The position numbers and the translations under genes were made by a program. Under the pieces are notes generated by a model. It ran no database searches. It was given only the letters and a program-made list of their open reading frames with translations, and was not told the DNA's origin. A stretch of 64,000 bases of DNA from Virgibacillus sp. SK37 (GTDB lineage Bacteria; Bacillota; Bacilli; Bacillales; Amphibacillaceae), in the NCBI RefSeq assembly GCF_000725285.1, contig NZ_CP007161.1, forward strand, positions 1,721,911 through 1,785,910. Direction: 5' to 3'. This document shows, piece after piece, positions 26,893 to 37,375 of this stretch (its first letter is position 1; each line of letters begins with the position of its first letter).

Positions 26893-27465
26893 ATGGAAAG
26901 AATTTCATGGGACCAATATTTTATGGCACAGAGCCACTTACTGGCATTGAGGAGTACATGTACACGATTAATGGTAGGTGCAACCATTGTTCGGGATAAA
27001 AGAATTATAGCAGGAGGGTACAATGGAAGTGTTTCCGGTAGTGTCCACTGTATGGATGAAGGCTGCTTCGTAATAGATGGTCATTGTGTAAGAACAGTGC
27101 ATGCTGAAGCTAACGCTCTTTTACAGTGTGCCAAATTTGGGGTTCCAACAGAAAATGCAGATGTATATGTAACGCATTTTCCATGTCTGCAATGCTGCAA
27201 GCAACTTATCCAAGCAGGAATAAAAACGGTCTATTACGCAGAAGATTACCGTAATCACCCATACGCAGAACAATTATTTAAAGAATCAGGAGTAAGAACG
27301 GTAAAAGTAGAACTTGATTATCTGGCTGTTGATACAAAATATCGTCAAAAACAAACATTTGTCGATGGTTTACTTGAAAAGCTTGAATTATCAAGTCTAG
27401 ACAAGGAAGAAATAACACAAATTAAAAATGAAGCTGAAAAGCTATTTCAGTATACAACGGAATAG
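26893..27465 (+). CDS. comEB: ComEB, dCMP deaminase family
   Basis: A 190-residue zinc deaminase: HAEANALLQC holds the zinc His and catalytic Glu, and HFPCLQCCKQL the zinc cysteines. The N-terminal GYNGSVSGSVHCMDEGC is also typical of dCMP deaminases. It lies in the comE operon but its enzymatic role is in nucleotide metabolism; B. subtilis ComEB is not required for DNA uptake though reported at the pole with ComGA. It is followed by comEC 12 bases later. Confidence 0.95.
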   Translation: MERISWDQYFMAQSHLLALRSTCTRLMVGATIVRDKRIIAGGYNGSVSGSVHCMDEGCFVIDGHCVRTVHAEANALLQCAKFGVPTENADVYVTHFPCLQCCKQLIQAGIKTVYYAEDYRNHPYAEQLFKESGVRTVKVELDYLAVDTKYRQKQTFVDGLLEKLELSSLDKEEITQIKNEAEKLFQYTTE

Positions 27466-27477
27466 GGAGATCAACCA

Positions 27478-29778
27478 TTGAAAGGTTACTGGTATATCAT
27501 TCCCGTTTCTGTTACTCTCAGTTTCTTGACAAAAAGTCTAATGAATTACTGGTTTTTAGGGCTCTTTTTAATATGGTTATTTTATCTTTACCATAAACAA
27601 CGATTAGGGATGTTTCCTATCCTACTATCCCTAATCGTATCTCTTTTTTTCACTTGGTATATCCCTTCTCCAACACAACTCGAAAACGCCTCGCCACATC
27701 TTCTTGAAAAAAAAGACCATCAAATGATTGGAAGAATTACTAGTCCTATCGTGGAAAATAGAGAAAGCCTTCAATTTTTGCTTAAGGACAAATCACATGA
27801 TAATACGGTACAAGTAGTTTATTTTAACGGTGAGCATGATACAGCTTCCGCAACAGGTCTGCTTCATACGCTCAAGTATGGTGCTACATGTGAAGTCAAA
27901 GGTGTTATTGAAGTACCAGATCAATCCACTAATCCAGGACAGTTTAATTACCGGCAATACCTGACTACAAAAGGAATTCATTACCAACTTGTTGTTAATC
28001 AAATCTTTGATATGAAATGTTCCGGTTCTGGATATATGCATCGCGTTTACAAGCTTCGAGACAACTTAATCACCTATGTTGTAAAAAAACTTCCGGAAAA
28101 CACTTCCGCATGGTTAAGTGCAATTGTATTTGGAGATGATTCTTTACTTCCTAAGGACACAATAGAGTTATTTCAAAGATGGAGTCTATCTCATCTGTTA
28201 GCAATTTCTGGCTTACATGTTGGACTTGTATTGGCCTTGTTATATTTTACTTTGGTCCGTCTATTTGGCTTAACAAAAGAAAATGCACAATGGAGTATTC
28301 TTTTATTTTTGCCACTTTATGCGGTGTTGGCTGGTGGAGAACCCTCGGTTATTCGCGCAAGTGCTATGGGGTTTGTTTTTATTGCATTAAATAAACTGCA
28401 TATTAAATGGAGTGTTTCAGATGTATTAAGTTTCATTTTTCTTCTACTTCTTATAGTTGATAAATATATTATTTATCAAATTGGATTTCAGTTTTCGTTC
28501 CTTGTAACATTCGGTATACTGCTTTCACATAAGTGGCTCCTGCAAAATGGTTCTTCATTTTTTCAGATGCTTAAGCTCAGTTTTATCTCTCAACTGATGA
28601 TCCTACCCATATATTTAGCTTATTTTTCTACATTTCAACCATTTTCAATTCTTTTAAATATGATTATTGTTCCTTACTTTTCATTCTTCTTAATACCTTC
28701 ACTTTTCATCCTGTTCATTTTGTCTCCGGTTAAGCCAATTGCTTCTATTATAAGCTCATTAGTTAACTTTTTGCAGGAATATATGCTTGCATTCGTGACA
28801 TATATTGACAGTTCTTTTTCAGCATCATTAACTACAGGTACTTTACCATTGAGTATTACTGCTATCTATTATGTCTTCTTCTTTCTTTTAATGAAAAATC
28901 TTCACTACAAAAATTTAATTAAAGCATTTGGCTATGGTATTTTACTCGTTGTTGTTTTGTTAAGTGGAGCGATAAAACCTTACGTATCGGATATTGGGTA
29001 TGTCACTATGTTGGATATTGGTCAAGGAGATGCTTTTGTTTTGGAACTACCTTATCGAAAAGGAGTGGTACTAATTGATGCTGGTGCCAGTTTTTCCTTC
29101 GATTCTGGAGAACCAACTGAAAAAGTATACAAACAAGTTATCAAGCCATATTTATTGTCGCGTGGAATAAATAAGATAGATGCAATATTTATATCACACG
29201 AAGATACAGACCATAATGGGAGTTTATCGTTTATTATGGAAGAATTTAAAGTTGATGCCGTAGTTGTAAGCCAATTTTACGAATTTGCGATACAGGATAT
29301 AGCTTCGTTGAACAAATCAGGTGTAGAACTATTACGGTTAAAGGAAAATACGTCGGTAGAGATCGGTGGAGAGTCGTTTAAGATTTTGGGTCCGAAGAAA
29401 GATCAAAATTCATCCAATGCAAATTCATTAGTGGTCTATGGTGAGCTTGGGGGCGAAAGCTGGCTTTTTACGGGGGATATTGGAGTAGAAGAAGAGCGAA
29501 TCCTTTTACTGGACTACCCAGACTTAAAAGTAGACATACTAAAAGTGGCTCATCATGGGAGTAATACTTCAACAGATGATGAATTTATTCAACAGTTGCG
29601 TCCAAAATATGCTCTCATATCTGCAGGCAAAAATAATAGGTATGGGCATCCGACTCAAGAAGTAATCAATACGCTGGAAAAATATGAGATTACTGTACTA
29701 AGAACAGACCAAGATGGCGCTGTACAATTTCGTTTTAAAAAGGGTAACCAAGGAACATTTTATAGGCAACTCCCATAG
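27478..29778 (+). CDS. comEC: ComEC, DNA uptake channel
   Basis: A 766-residue polytopic protein. An extracellular OB-like region follows the first helices (QMIGRITSPIVENRESLQF), the Competence domain has WLSAIVFGDDSLLP and LLAISGLHVGLVLALLYF, and a C-terminal metallo-beta-lactamase domain carries MLDIGQGDAFVLELP, FISHEDTDHNGSLSF (HxDxDH-type) and VAHHGSNTST. It passes single-stranded DNA across the membrane; the MBL domain may act as the nuclease. The TTG start is behind GGGAGATC. Confidence 0.96.
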   Translation: MKGYWYIIPVSVTLSFLTKSLMNYWFLGLFLIWLFYLYHKQRLGMFPILLSLIVSLFFTWYIPSPTQLENASPHLLEKKDHQMIGRITSPIVENRESLQFLLKDKSHDNTVQVVYFNGEHDTASATGLLHTLKYGATCEVKGVIEVPDQSTNPGQFNYRQYLTTKGIHYQLVVNQIFDMKCSGSGYMHRVYKLRDNLITYVVKKLPENTSAWLSAIVFGDDSLLPKDTIELFQRWSLSHLLAISGLHVGLVLALLYFTLVRLFGLTKENAQWSILLFLPLYAVLAGGEPSVIRASAMGFVFIALNKLHIKWSVSDVLSFIFLLLLIVDKYIIYQIGFQFSFLVTFGILLSHKWLLQNGSSFFQMLKLSFISQLMILPIYLAYFSTFQPFSILLNMIIVPYFSFFLIPSLFILFILSPVKPIASIISSLVNFLQEYMLAFVTYIDSSFSASLTTGTLPLSITAIYYVFFFLLMKNLHYKNLIKAFGYGILLVVVLLSGAIKPYVSDIGYVTMLDIGQGDAFVLELPYRKGVVLIDAGASFSFDSGEPTEKVYKQVIKPYLLSRGINKIDAIFISHEDTDHNGSLSFIMEEFKVDAVVVSQFYEFAIQDIASLNKSGVELLRLKENTSVEIGGESFKILGPKKDQNSSNANSLVVYGELGGESWLFTGDIGVEEERILLLDYPDLKVDILKVAHHGSNTSTDDEFIQQLRPKYALISAGKNNRYGHPTQEVINTLEKYEITVLRTDQDGAVQFRFKKGNQGTFYRQLP

Positions 29779-29814
29779 AATGTGGTTAAGAGAACAAAAA
29801 TAAATAAAAATGAA

Positions 29815-29842
29815 AAAGAGACTGGTAAATATCAGTCTCTTT
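29815..29842 (-). terminator. Terminator between comEC and yqzM
   Basis: Perfect 10-bp stem AAAGAGACTG / CAGTCTCTTT. On minus it is followed by TTTTTCATTTTTATTTATT, so it best serves yqzM; it may also slow comEC transcripts, though the plus side lacks a T run. Confidence 0.8.
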
Positions 29843-29890
29843 ATGATGAATCATTAAGTAAGCACTTCTGACCTTGTTATGATTTCCGAA

Positions 29891-30025
29891 TTATTGGCCA
29901 ATTACGCTAATTGCTGCACCGATAGCAAAAATTAAAATAAAGAAAATAAATGAGAAAGCAAAGCCTTTCATGGAATCGACAACATCATTATTTTTTGATT
30001 GTACATTTTTTTCAAATTCGTTCAC
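29891..30025 (-). CDS. yqzM: YqzM family small membrane protein
   Basis: A 44-residue protein, (V)NEFEKNVQSKNNDVVDSMKG followed by one hydrophobic helix, FAFSFIFFILIFAIGAAISVIGQ. It matches YqzM in length, start and position (minus strand between comEC and holA). GTG 30025 is preceded by GGAGGGG at a spacing of 5, so the longer open frame upstream is not coding. Function unknown. Confidence 0.88.
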   Translation of the reverse strand: MNEFEKNVQSKNNDVVDSMKGFAFSFIFFILIFAIGAAISVIGQ

Positions 30026-30153
30026 ATTTACCCCTCCTATATCACCATTAGTATAAATTAAATGATGGAAAAAATCCACTTTAGAATAAAAATTGTTCCT
30101 AATTATATACATCTCCAAATATAGAAAGAACTAACAACTATACTTTTCAGCAT

Positions 30154-30262
30154 GCGGGATAACATAAGGTTACGAGCGAATCCCGTTTAAAGGTCAGTTT
30201 CTAGAGCTGGTTTTTAAACGTTGATATAGATGATCGGGGAAAGTGCCCACACGCTTTCCTCG
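30154..30262 (+). other. Run of hairpins ahead of holA
   Basis: Three possible stem-loops lie in succession: GCGGGAT / ATCCCGT (30154-30186), CGTTTAAA / TTTAAACG with an inner CAG / CTG (30184-30220), and an 11-bp stem CGGGGAAAGTG / CACGCTTTCCTCG with a 6-base loop (30235-30262). Stems 1 and 2 share bases and exclude each other. No known RNA family is recognised. Confidence 0.4.
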
Positions 30263-30334
30263 ACTTTACTCTTGCTATTAAAGGAAACACACTTTACCAT
30301 ATATTTTATATACATAAATGGTGGAGTGAAAGAA

Positions 30335-31351
30335 ATGTCATATATGGAAATAATGAAAAAGGTTAAAAATAAACAAATAGCACCAGTTTATTTATTATAC
30401 GGTTCAGAAAATTACTTTATACAGAAATTGCAAAAAGAAATAAAAAGACAAGTGCTTGGTAAAGAAATGGATAATGTGTCATTTTATGATTTAGATGAAA
30501 CACCGATACAAGAAGTAATTGGGGATGTAGAAACTTATCCTTTCTTTGGGGAGAGAAAGTTAGTTATTGCAACTAAGCCTTCTTTTCTTAAAGCTAAACC
30601 AGAGAGGACCACAGTGGAACATAATTTGGAAATACTAGAGAATTATCTCTCTATGCCGGTTGACTATTCCGTGCTTATTTTGATAGCACCATATGAGAAA
30701 ATTGATGAACGGAAAAAGCTGACTAAAGTGCTTAAAAAGAATGCAGACATTGCAGTGTGCAACCCAATAAAAGAGTATGATGTAAGAAAATGGATAGATA
30801 ATTTGGCTGGCCAGTTAAGAGTGTTCATTGATCAAGATGCTTATGACATATTTGAAGCAGAACTATCCACCAATTTGAATCTCCTGGAAAATGAATTGAA
30901 AAAGATGGCTTTATTTGTTGGAGAAAAAGGGACGATCACGAGAGCAGTTGCTGAGAAATTAATATCACATACTGCGAACAGCTCTTCATTACGGTTAGTG
31001 GATACTGTGATTGATCGAGATTTAGCCCAGGCAATTGCTATTTATAAGGATTTGGAAAAAATGAAAGAGGAACCAATAGCATTAATTGGTTTATTAGCCT
31101 TCCAATTTCGTACCATTTTGCGTGTTAAATTATTAAAGCTTAAAGGATACAGTCAATCACAAATGCAGAAGCAACTTGGGGTTCATCCGTACGTAATAAA
31201 AATTGCCCTGGCAAGAGAAAAGAAATTCACTGTAGAAAAATTAGAAGCTGCGATGGATAAGTTGGCTCAAGCTGATGCCTCCATGAAGCAGGGGACAATG
31301 GAAAAGGATTTAGTTTTTCAGCTGTTATTATATGACCTTATTAACGAATAA
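30335..31351 (+). CDS. holA: DNA polymerase III delta subunit
   Basis: A 338-residue clamp-loader subunit. ATG 30335 behind GGTGGAGTG gives MSYMEIMKKVKNKQIAPVY, the normal start; LLYGSENYFIQKL and YPFFGERKLVIATKP belong to the N-terminal AAA+-like domain and the C-terminal collar domain includes RLVDTVIDRDL and ALIGLLAFQFRTILRVK. It opens the beta clamp. In B. subtilis this is yqeN, at the same place. Confidence 0.95.
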   Translation: MSYMEIMKKVKNKQIAPVYLLYGSENYFIQKLQKEIKRQVLGKEMDNVSFYDLDETPIQEVIGDVETYPFFGERKLVIATKPSFLKAKPERTTVEHNLEILENYLSMPVDYSVLILIAPYEKIDERKKLTKVLKKNADIAVCNPIKEYDVRKWIDNLAGQLRVFIDQDAYDIFEAELSTNLNLLENELKKMALFVGEKGTITRAVAEKLISHTANSSSLRLVDTVIDRDLAQAIAIYKDLEKMKEEPIALIGLLAFQFRTILRVKLLKLKGYSQSQMQKQLGVHPYVIKIALAREKKFTVEKLEAAMDKLAQADASMKQGTMEKDLVFQLLLYDLINE

Positions 31352-31422
31352 TGAGACCAAGAGGGGGAGGCGCTGGATCTGGAAGTGGTGAATCCAGTAA
31401 TAATTTACAGATTTTAGATTAT

Positions 31423-32004
31423 GGTTCTATTGCAAATGTTGGAGCACAAACGTTATCTGTTACTTTCATAGTTGGAGTAAAACGCGACCTAACTTGTGGT
31501 GGACGGAGTAATTCATTTTACAGAAGAAGCACCCATTGATTTCCGTTGCATGCGGACGCTTTCACACCTCCGGGTACAAGTGCGACATCTGTTCGTTACC
31601 TCACAGTGTCTTCTTTGCCGCCCGGCATGGCCTCAGCCGCTTCCTCCGCTACGCTCCGTCCAGGGTCTTCGCCTCATGCTATTCCGGCTGGAGTCGCCGC
31701 CCTCCACTCCAATCAATTCGTACACAGCATATTCTGGATCTATGTGAACGCAATTTTTCTTCGTAGATATAATAGGAAATAGTAGCGAAGGGGAAATGTG
31801 GAGACTCCTCGAAAATGAAAATACACATTTTTTTCGTGCGATGCCTTGCTGACGAAGCTTTCCTTGTCCTGCGGGAGGAGAGGCCTAGGTGAGACCCCGG
31901 AACGCGTAGCGTGAGGAGGCTCATCAGCCGCCCGCGGAAAGCGGAATATTTCCCCGTAGCGGTGATTTACGCAGCCTCTATATTCTTAGTTACGTCGCAG
32001 TTTA
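31423..32004. repeat. Intergenic composite repeat, copy 3 (opposite orientation)
   Basis: Outer arm begins GGTTCTATTGCAAATG (31423). Inverted ends are TAAAACGCGACCTAACT (31478-31494) and AGTTACGTCGCAGTTTA (31988-32004). The interior equals the reverse complement of copy 2, at high identity. It carries the 59-bp insert shared with copy 1 (about 31564-31622, inverted) and a private 61-bp insert (31810-31870) that splits GACTCCT from GCGGGA in the second GC module. Open frames across it are not genes. It lies between holA and the rpsT terminator. Confidence 0.85.
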
Positions 32005-32070
32005 TTTATTTTCCGAACATCGGAAACTGTAATAATTATTTTAGAGCAATTTTATAGTTCCTTAAGCAAT

Positions 32071-32100
32071 AAAAAAACGATCCTGGAGGATCGTTTTTTT
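32071..32100 (-). terminator. Terminator of rpsT
   Basis: A7 then CGATCC, loop TGGA, GGATCG and T7: a symmetric hairpin that works on either strand; it follows rpsT on minus. Confidence 0.92.
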
Positions 32101-32108
32101 ATTGGGAA

Positions 32109-32375
32109 TTATGCACCTAAGCTGTTTACTTTTTTTGCTAAACGAGACTTTTGACGGTCACCGTTGTTTTTATGAATAATTCCTTTTTGTACAGCTTTGT
32201 CAATATGCTTTGCAGTAGAACGGAATGCAGATTTTGCATTCTCAGCGTCATTTGCTTCAACTAACTTTTCTACACGTTTAATTTCAGAACGCATTGCAGA
32301 TTTCTGTGCTTGGTTATTTGCATGTTTCTTATTGTTGACATCTACACGTTTAATCGCAGATTTAATATTAGCCAT
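32109..32375 (-). CDS. rpsT: 30S ribosomal protein S20
   Basis: An 88-residue highly basic protein, [20 protein letters not shown] at the N-terminus and ending [20 protein letters not shown], diagnostic of S20. It binds 16S rRNA early in assembly. AGGAGGTGAAAT precedes the ATG. Monocistronic, with its own terminator, divergent from gpr. Confidence 0.98.
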   Translation of the reverse strand: MANIKSAIKRVDVNNKKHANNQAQKSAMRSEIKRVEKLVEANDAENAKSAFRSTAKHIDKAVQKGIIHKNNGDRQKSRLAKKVNSLGA

Positions 32376-32593
32376 TATTTCACCTCCTAAATTTCATAAA
32401 GCGTATAAAGTAAGACATTATCCTCAATTAAGCATTGGCTTTTAGCCCATTTAACTTTGTTAGTGGACAAAAGACATTTTACCAAAGGAACGGCATGTTT
32501 TCAATAGCTTTGATGCGTAATATGATTTTTTGTATTTTTTTACTCCCATTGCAGACCCTAAGAATGAATGAAGTAGGAAAGGATGAATTTGCT

Positions 32594-33697
32594 ATGAATA
32601 ATAAAAGTATACCACAGGTGAGAACTGATTTGGCTGTTGAAGCTAGGGATATGTATGTTGAAAAAGAAAAAAAGCAAAGTAATCAAAGTGAAATAAAAGG
32701 TGTAACCATAAAAGAAAGAACACAAGAGGATATTAACATTTCTTATGTAGAGATTGATGAGACTGGGGCAGAAATGATAGGAAAAAAGCCGGGTACGTAC
32801 GTTACTATTTATGCTGATGGTGTGAAGCGTCAGGATACAGCTAGACAGGAATCTGCTGCAAAGGTGGTTGCAAAAGAACTAGAACAATTAATTAATAAAA
32901 ATAATATACCCTCTACAGGAAAAGGGCTTATTGTAGGATTAGGAAATTGGAATGTAACTCCCGACGCTCTTGGCCCGATGACGATGGAGAAAGTTCTTGT
33001 GACAAGTCATTTATTTGAATTAGAGCATGAGTCGGTTTCAGATGGCTACCGCTCCGTAGCTGCAGTAACACCAGGAGTAATGGGGGTTACCGGAATAGAA
33101 ACAAGTAACATTATCTTTGGTATTGTAGAAAAGTTTAAACCTGATTTTGTAATTGCAGTAGACGCTCTTGCTTCAAGATCTATTGAACGAGTAAATGAAA
33201 CGATTCAATTATCTGATTCTGGTATCCATCCAGGTTCAGGAGTTGGAAACAAAAGGAAGGAACTTAGTAAAGAGACACTGGGAATTCCTGTTATTGCTAT
33301 AGGTGTACCTACTGTCGTGGATGCTGTAACGATCACAAGTGACACGATAGATTTTTTATTAAAACATTTTGGAAGAGAATGGAAAGAAAAAGATCGCCCT
33401 TCCAAGTCCTTAGCTCCTGCCAGTCTTTCTTTTGGAGAAAGAAAAAAGTTTACAGAAGAGGACTTACCAGATGAGGAGAAGAGAAAAACGTTAATGGGTA
33501 TGGTTGGAGGGCTTTCAGAGGAAGAAAAGAGAAGGCTCATTACCGAAGTCCTTACTCCAATGGGACACAATCTGATGGTCACACCGAAGGAAGTAGACGG
33601 TTTCATGATTGATATGGCTGAAGTAATTGCTAACGGTCTAAATGCTGCATTGCATGAAAAAATAGATGTAAGTAACTTTACATCTTACTCACGTTAA
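32594..33697 (+). CDS. gpr: GPR, germination protease of small acid-soluble spore proteins
   Basis: A 367-residue protease, matching the B. subtilis length when started at ATG 32594 (GGAAAGGATG upstream). [13 protein letters not shown] near the N-terminus is the pro-peptide cleavage region, which resembles the SASP target site. Further blocks are [48 protein letters not shown] and [17 protein letters not shown]. It is made in the forespore as a zymogen and degrades SASPs on germination. The frame is open upstream but without the expected sequence. Confidence 0.95.
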   Translation: MNNKSIPQVRTDLAVEARDMYVEKEKKQSNQSEIKGVTIKERTQEDINISYVEIDETGAEMIGKKPGTYVTIYADGVKRQDTARQESAAKVVAKELEQLINKNNIPSTGKGLIVGLGNWNVTPDALGPMTMEKVLVTSHLFELEHESVSDGYRSVAAVTPGVMGVTGIETSNIIFGIVEKFKPDFVIAVDALASRSIERVNETIQLSDSGIHPGSGVGNKRKELSKETLGIPVIAIGVPTVVDAVTITSDTIDFLLKHFGREWKEKDRPSKSLAPASLSFGERKKFTEEDLPDEEKRKTLMGMVGGLSEEEKRRLITEVLTPMGHNLMVTPKEVDGFMIDMAEVIANGLNAALHEKIDVSNFTSYSR

Positions 33698-33804
33698 ATG
33701 GAAGTATTCTACTAAGTCTATTTTGAAAAAATATTTTGGTTCTAGCTTCCTGATTCATCTCATAGATTATATCAATAGAGTATGATGCAGGGAAGGGTGG
33801 AACC

Positions 33805-34980
33805 ATGCTTTCAAATAGTAAAGGAAAGACACAAATAAATCAGATTTATAAACGAAGTGGTATATATATTATTAGCATCCTTAGTCTATTTGTTTTGATT
33901 GGACTCTTAACAACTGCGAAGCCGGCTTATCGATTATCTTCCCAAATGATTACAGAATGGACAAGCGATATGGACAGTTCTATATTTCTTTATTTATTAG
34001 GATTTGAAAACAGAGCATTTCAACAGGCATACCCAGAGGATAAAACTATTCCTAAGCCAACAACTGCTTTGTTTCATATCGCAACAAACATTAAGCCGGA
34101 TGACCCGCGCAGTTTACTGGGAAAGGAATTGCCAGGCTTCTCTTTATTTGACAGCCGTGTCCTGATTGCAGGGGAAGGAACTAATTATACAAACCTTCCG
34201 ATAGAATCGTCACCTCCCTTAGAAGAAGTACTAAAAGAGAGGGAAGCTGTATTGGATGAAGAGTCAGAAGAAGAAGCTAAAGATAAAGAGGATAATACGA
34301 AGAATGATGACAAGCAAACAACTGGAGATAAAGAGGTCGTTTACATCTATAATTCCCATAACAGGGAATCCTTTCTACCCCATCTTCCTGGAGTCACTGA
34401 CCCTGATTTAGCACATCATAAGGAAGTGAATATAACAAAGGTTAGTGATCGTCTTGCAGCATCGCTTGAAGCGGAAGGCATAGGGGCAAGTGTGGATAAC
34501 ACAGATATTATGAGTATTCTTAACAAAAAGGGTTGGGGATATGGGAAATCGTATGAAGCATCTAGGGATGTTGTCAAAGAAGCATTTGCTACGAACAAAG
34601 ATATAAAATTTGCGTTTGACTTGCACAGGGATTCCATTCAGGGAGATGCCACAACGAAAAAGATTAACGGGAAGTCCTATGCCAGAATCATGATTGTCAT
34701 CGGAGCTGAGCATAAAAATTACGAAAAAAACTTGGCATTAGCAACGAACTTGCATTACAAACTTGAGGACAAATACCCTGGTTTGAGTAGGGGAGTCTAT
34801 CCAAAAAAAGGGCCTGGGGTAAATGGTATTTATAATCAGGATTTATCCGAAAACTTACTTGTCCTGGAAATGGGCGGGGTTGATAACCATCTAGAAGAGC
34901 TTTACCGCTCTGCAGATGCGCTTGCAGAGGTGTTTAGTGAATTCTATTGGGATGCTGAAAAAGTTAATTCTGATTCTTAA
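33805..34980 (+). CDS. spoIIP: SpoIIP, sporulation peptidoglycan amidase/endopeptidase
   Basis: A 391-residue protein with an N-terminal membrane helix (GIYIISILSLFVLIGLL), a variable acidic linker (near residues 150-175) and a C-terminal amidase domain containing VYIYNSHNRESFLPHLPG, FAFDLHRDSI, IMIVIGAEHKNYEKN and LLVLEMGGVDNHLEELYRS; His and Glu residues there are the likely zinc ligands. With SpoIID and SpoIIM it drives engulfment. GGGAAGGGTGG precedes the ATG. gpr lies upstream and yqxA downstream, as in B. subtilis. Confidence 0.95.
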   Translation: MLSNSKGKTQINQIYKRSGIYIISILSLFVLIGLLTTAKPAYRLSSQMITEWTSDMDSSIFLYLLGFENRAFQQAYPEDKTIPKPTTALFHIATNIKPDDPRSLLGKELPGFSLFDSRVLIAGEGTNYTNLPIESSPPLEEVLKEREAVLDEESEEEAKDKEDNTKNDDKQTTGDKEVVYIYNSHNRESFLPHLPGVTDPDLAHHKEVNITKVSDRLAASLEAEGIGASVDNTDIMSILNKKGWGYGKSYEASRDVVKEAFATNKDIKFAFDLHRDSIQGDATTKKINGKSYARIMIVIGAEHKNYEKNLALATNLHYKLEDKYPGLSRGVYPKKGPGVNGIYNQDLSENLLVLEMGGVDNHLEELYRSADALAEVFSEFYWDAEKVNSDS

Positions 34981-34992
34981 GGGGGAAAACAA

Positions 34993-35325
34993 ATGGTCCG
35001 ATCAATTATTGTTTTGCTTTTGTTTGCCATATTTTTTTTAACAGGAACACTTTACGGCATGGATCATGCTCAGCCTATGGCAGGTAAAGAGGAGGGTGAG
35101 GTACAGACCAATAAAGTAGAATCAAAGGAAATAAAAAATGAAAAAGAACCTAAGAAGCAGAAAGAAGAGTCTCAGGACCCAATAGTGGTAAGTGCAGAGA
35201 ATGTTGATGTAGCTGAGCCAGTTAGCTTTGTTCAAAAAACTGCAGCCTTACTTGAAGCTGTAGTAAAAGGGTTCTACGAAGTATTAGTTCAACTTCTTTA
35301 TCAAGTTTCAAAGCTGTTCTTTTAG
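34993..35325 (+). CDS. yqxA: YqxA family protein
   Basis: A 110-residue protein with an N-terminal hydrophobic segment (SIIVLLLFAIFFLTGTLYG) followed by MDHAQPMAGKEE, a Lys/Glu-rich linker and a hydrophobic C-terminal stretch (KTAALLEAVVKGFYEVLVQLLYQVSKLFF). It matches YqxA by position, 12 bases after spoIIP, and by the GMD motif after the helix. Function unknown; co-transcription with spoIIP suggests a sporulation link. Confidence 0.82.
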   Translation: MVRSIIVLLLFAIFFLTGTLYGMDHAQPMAGKEEGEVQTNKVESKEIKNEKEPKKQKEESQDPIVVSAENVDVAEPVSFVQKTAALLEAVVKGFYEVLVQLLYQVSKLFF

Positions 35326-35388
35326 TAATAATAATATTAATAGTTAATGAAAAAGGCTGCTCAATCTAGTTTGTCATCTGTTTTGTTC

Positions 35389-35417
35389 TTGAATATCATA
35401 GCTTCAATTGCTATAAT
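35389..35417 (+). promoter_or_regulatory. SigA promoter of lepA
   Basis: TTGAAT (35389-35394), 17-base spacer, TATAAT (35412-35417), about 57 bases ahead of the lepA start. Confidence 0.7.
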
Positions 35418-35473
35418 CAAGGCTAGTTATTGTCGACTAAAAGTTGAAGCTTATGTAGGAGTGAACATCACTA

Positions 35474-37282
35474 ATGACAAAAAGACAAAGAAACGTGCGT
35501 AATTTCTCAATTATCGCCCATATTGACCATGGTAAATCCACATTGGCTGATCGGATATTGGAAAATACAAAAGCGATAACAAAACGGGAAATGAAAGAAC
35601 AATTATTGGACGCGATGGACCTTGAGAGAGAACGTGGTATAACTATAAAATTAAACGCGGTTCAACTTCAATATACAAGCAAGAGTGGCGAAGAGTTTAT
35701 ATTTCATTTAATTGATACTCCGGGCCATGTTGATTTTACATATGAAGTTTCTCGCAGTCTTGCTGCCTGTGAGGGTGCGATCCTCGTTGTAGATGCAGCC
35801 CAGGGAATTGAAGCTCAGACTTTGGCCAATGTGTATCTTGCCTTAGATAATGATTTAGAAATAATACCTGTTATAAACAAAATTGATCTGCCAAGCGCAG
35901 ATCCAGAAAGAGTAAAGAAAGAACTTGAAGACGTCATTGGGATTGATGGAGATGAAGTAATATTAGCATCTGCAAAGTCAAACATCGGGATTGAAGATAT
36001 ATTAGAACGAATTACTGAATCGGTACCTGCCCCGGCTGGTGACCCGGAAGCTCCATTAAAAGCCCTTATTTTTGACTCGCTTTACGATTCTTATCGTGGA
36101 GTCATAGCCTATATTTGTATTAAAGAGGGTTCTTTAAAATTAGGCGATAAAATCAAAATGATGGCTACAGGCAAGGAGTTTGAGGTAAATGAAATTGGTG
36201 TGTTCAGTCCTAAGCCTATTAAAAAAGATAGTTTAACAGTGGGAGATGTAGGTTATTTAACTGCCTCCATCAAAAATGTGGGAGATTCCCGTGTTGGAGA
36301 CACCATAACACATGTGCAGAAACAGGCGGATACACCTTTACCAGGTTACAGAAAGCTAAACCCTATGGTATTTTGCGGTCTATATCCTGTAGATTCTAAT
36401 GATTATAATGATTTGCGAGAAGCGCTCGAACGTTTGGAGCTTAATGACTCTTCCCTCCAATATGAACCAGAAACATCCCAAGCGCTAGGCTTCGGGTTTC
36501 GTTGCGGCTTTTTAGGGTTATTACACATGGAAATAATCCAAGAGAGAATTGAGCGAGAATATAAAATTGATTTAATTACCACAGCTCCAAGTGTAATATA
36601 TGAGGTGGAGCAGACAAATGAAGAACTTATTGAAATTGATAACCCTTCTGTAATGCCGGATCCTCAACAAATTAGTGAAATAAGAGAGCCCTTTGTGAAG
36701 GCAACTATTATGGTTCCAAATGATTTCGTTGGCGCTGTGATGGAAATTTCCCAAAAGAAGCGGGGACAATTCATTGATATGGAATATCTGGATGATATTC
36801 GGGTAAATGTTATTTACCATATTCCTTTATCTGAGATTGTTTATGATTTCTTTGATCAATTAAAATCACAAACAAAGGGGTATGCTTCCTTTGACTATGA
36901 ATTGATTGGATATAGGGTATCTAACCTTGTTAAAATGGATATTCTCTTAAATGGGGAAACCATTGATGCGTTGTCCTTCATCGTACACCGGGACTTTGCA
37001 TATGAACGAGGAAAGCAAATTGTCGATAAGTTAAAAGAGCTAATTCCAAGACAGCAATTTGAAGTTCCTGTTCAAGCTGCCATCGGTAACAAAATCGTGG
37101 CGAGAAGCACCATCAAGGCAATGCGAAAAAATGTACTTGCAAAATGTTATGGTGGAGATATTTCCCGTAAACGTAAATTACTTGAAAAACAAAAAGAAGG
37201 TAAAAAGCGTATGAAGATGGTGGGCTCTGTGGAAGTGCCACAAGAAGCATTTATGGCTGTATTGGAAATGAATGATGATTAA
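35474..37282 (+). CDS. lepA: Elongation factor 4 (LepA)
   Basis: A 602-residue translational GTPase. G1 is [14 protein letters not shown]2 [10 protein letters not shown]3 [11 protein letters not shown] and G4 [11 protein letters not shown]. The LepA-specific C-terminal domain includes [47 protein letters not shown]-type sequence near residues 540-580. It acts on the ribosome (initiation or back-translocation models). GTAGGAGTG precedes the ATG. Transcribed from its own promoter and ended by a terminator before hemW. Confidence 0.98.
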   Translation: MTKRQRNVRNFSIIAHIDHGKSTLADRILENTKAITKREMKEQLLDAMDLERERGITIKLNAVQLQYTSKSGEEFIFHLIDTPGHVDFTYEVSRSLAACEGAILVVDAAQGIEAQTLANVYLALDNDLEIIPVINKIDLPSADPERVKKELEDVIGIDGDEVILASAKSNIGIEDILERITESVPAPAGDPEAPLKALIFDSLYDSYRGVIAYICIKEGSLKLGDKIKMMATGKEFEVNEIGVFSPKPIKKDSLTVGDVGYLTASIKNVGDSRVGDTITHVQKQADTPLPGYRKLNPMVFCGLYPVDSNDYNDLREALERLELNDSSLQYEPETSQALGFGFRCGFLGLLHMEIIQERIEREYKIDLITTAPSVIYEVEQTNEELIEIDNPSVMPDPQQISEIREPFVKATIMVPNDFVGAVMEISQKKRGQFIDMEYLDDIRVNVIYHIPLSEIVYDFFDQLKSQTKGYASFDYELIGYRVSNLVKMDILLNGETIDALSFIVHRDFAYERGKQIVDKLKELIPRQQFEVPVQAAIGNKIVARSTIKAMRKNVLAKCYGGDISRKRKLLEKQKEGKKRMKMVGSVEVPQEAFMAVLEMNDD

Positions 37283-37306
37283 GGAATAAGTCTACTAGAA
37301 AGAAGG

Positions 37307-37352
37307 GAGGAAAAACCTGACAGTTTTTTATGCTGGAAGGTTTTTCTCTTTT
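37307..37352 (+). terminator. Terminator after lepA
   Basis: GAGGAAAAACCTGACAG pairs with CTGGAAGGTTTTTCTC (one bulge), followed by TTTTATTTTG. The hemW ribosome site AAAGGAG comes soon after. Confidence 0.8.
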
Positions 37353-37375
37353 ATTTTGTTCAAAGGAGAAATGTT

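Noticed and set aside
31351-31924. Frames of 62-83 residues after holA
   Set aside because: They run through repeat copy 3; no start signals and no protein-like features.
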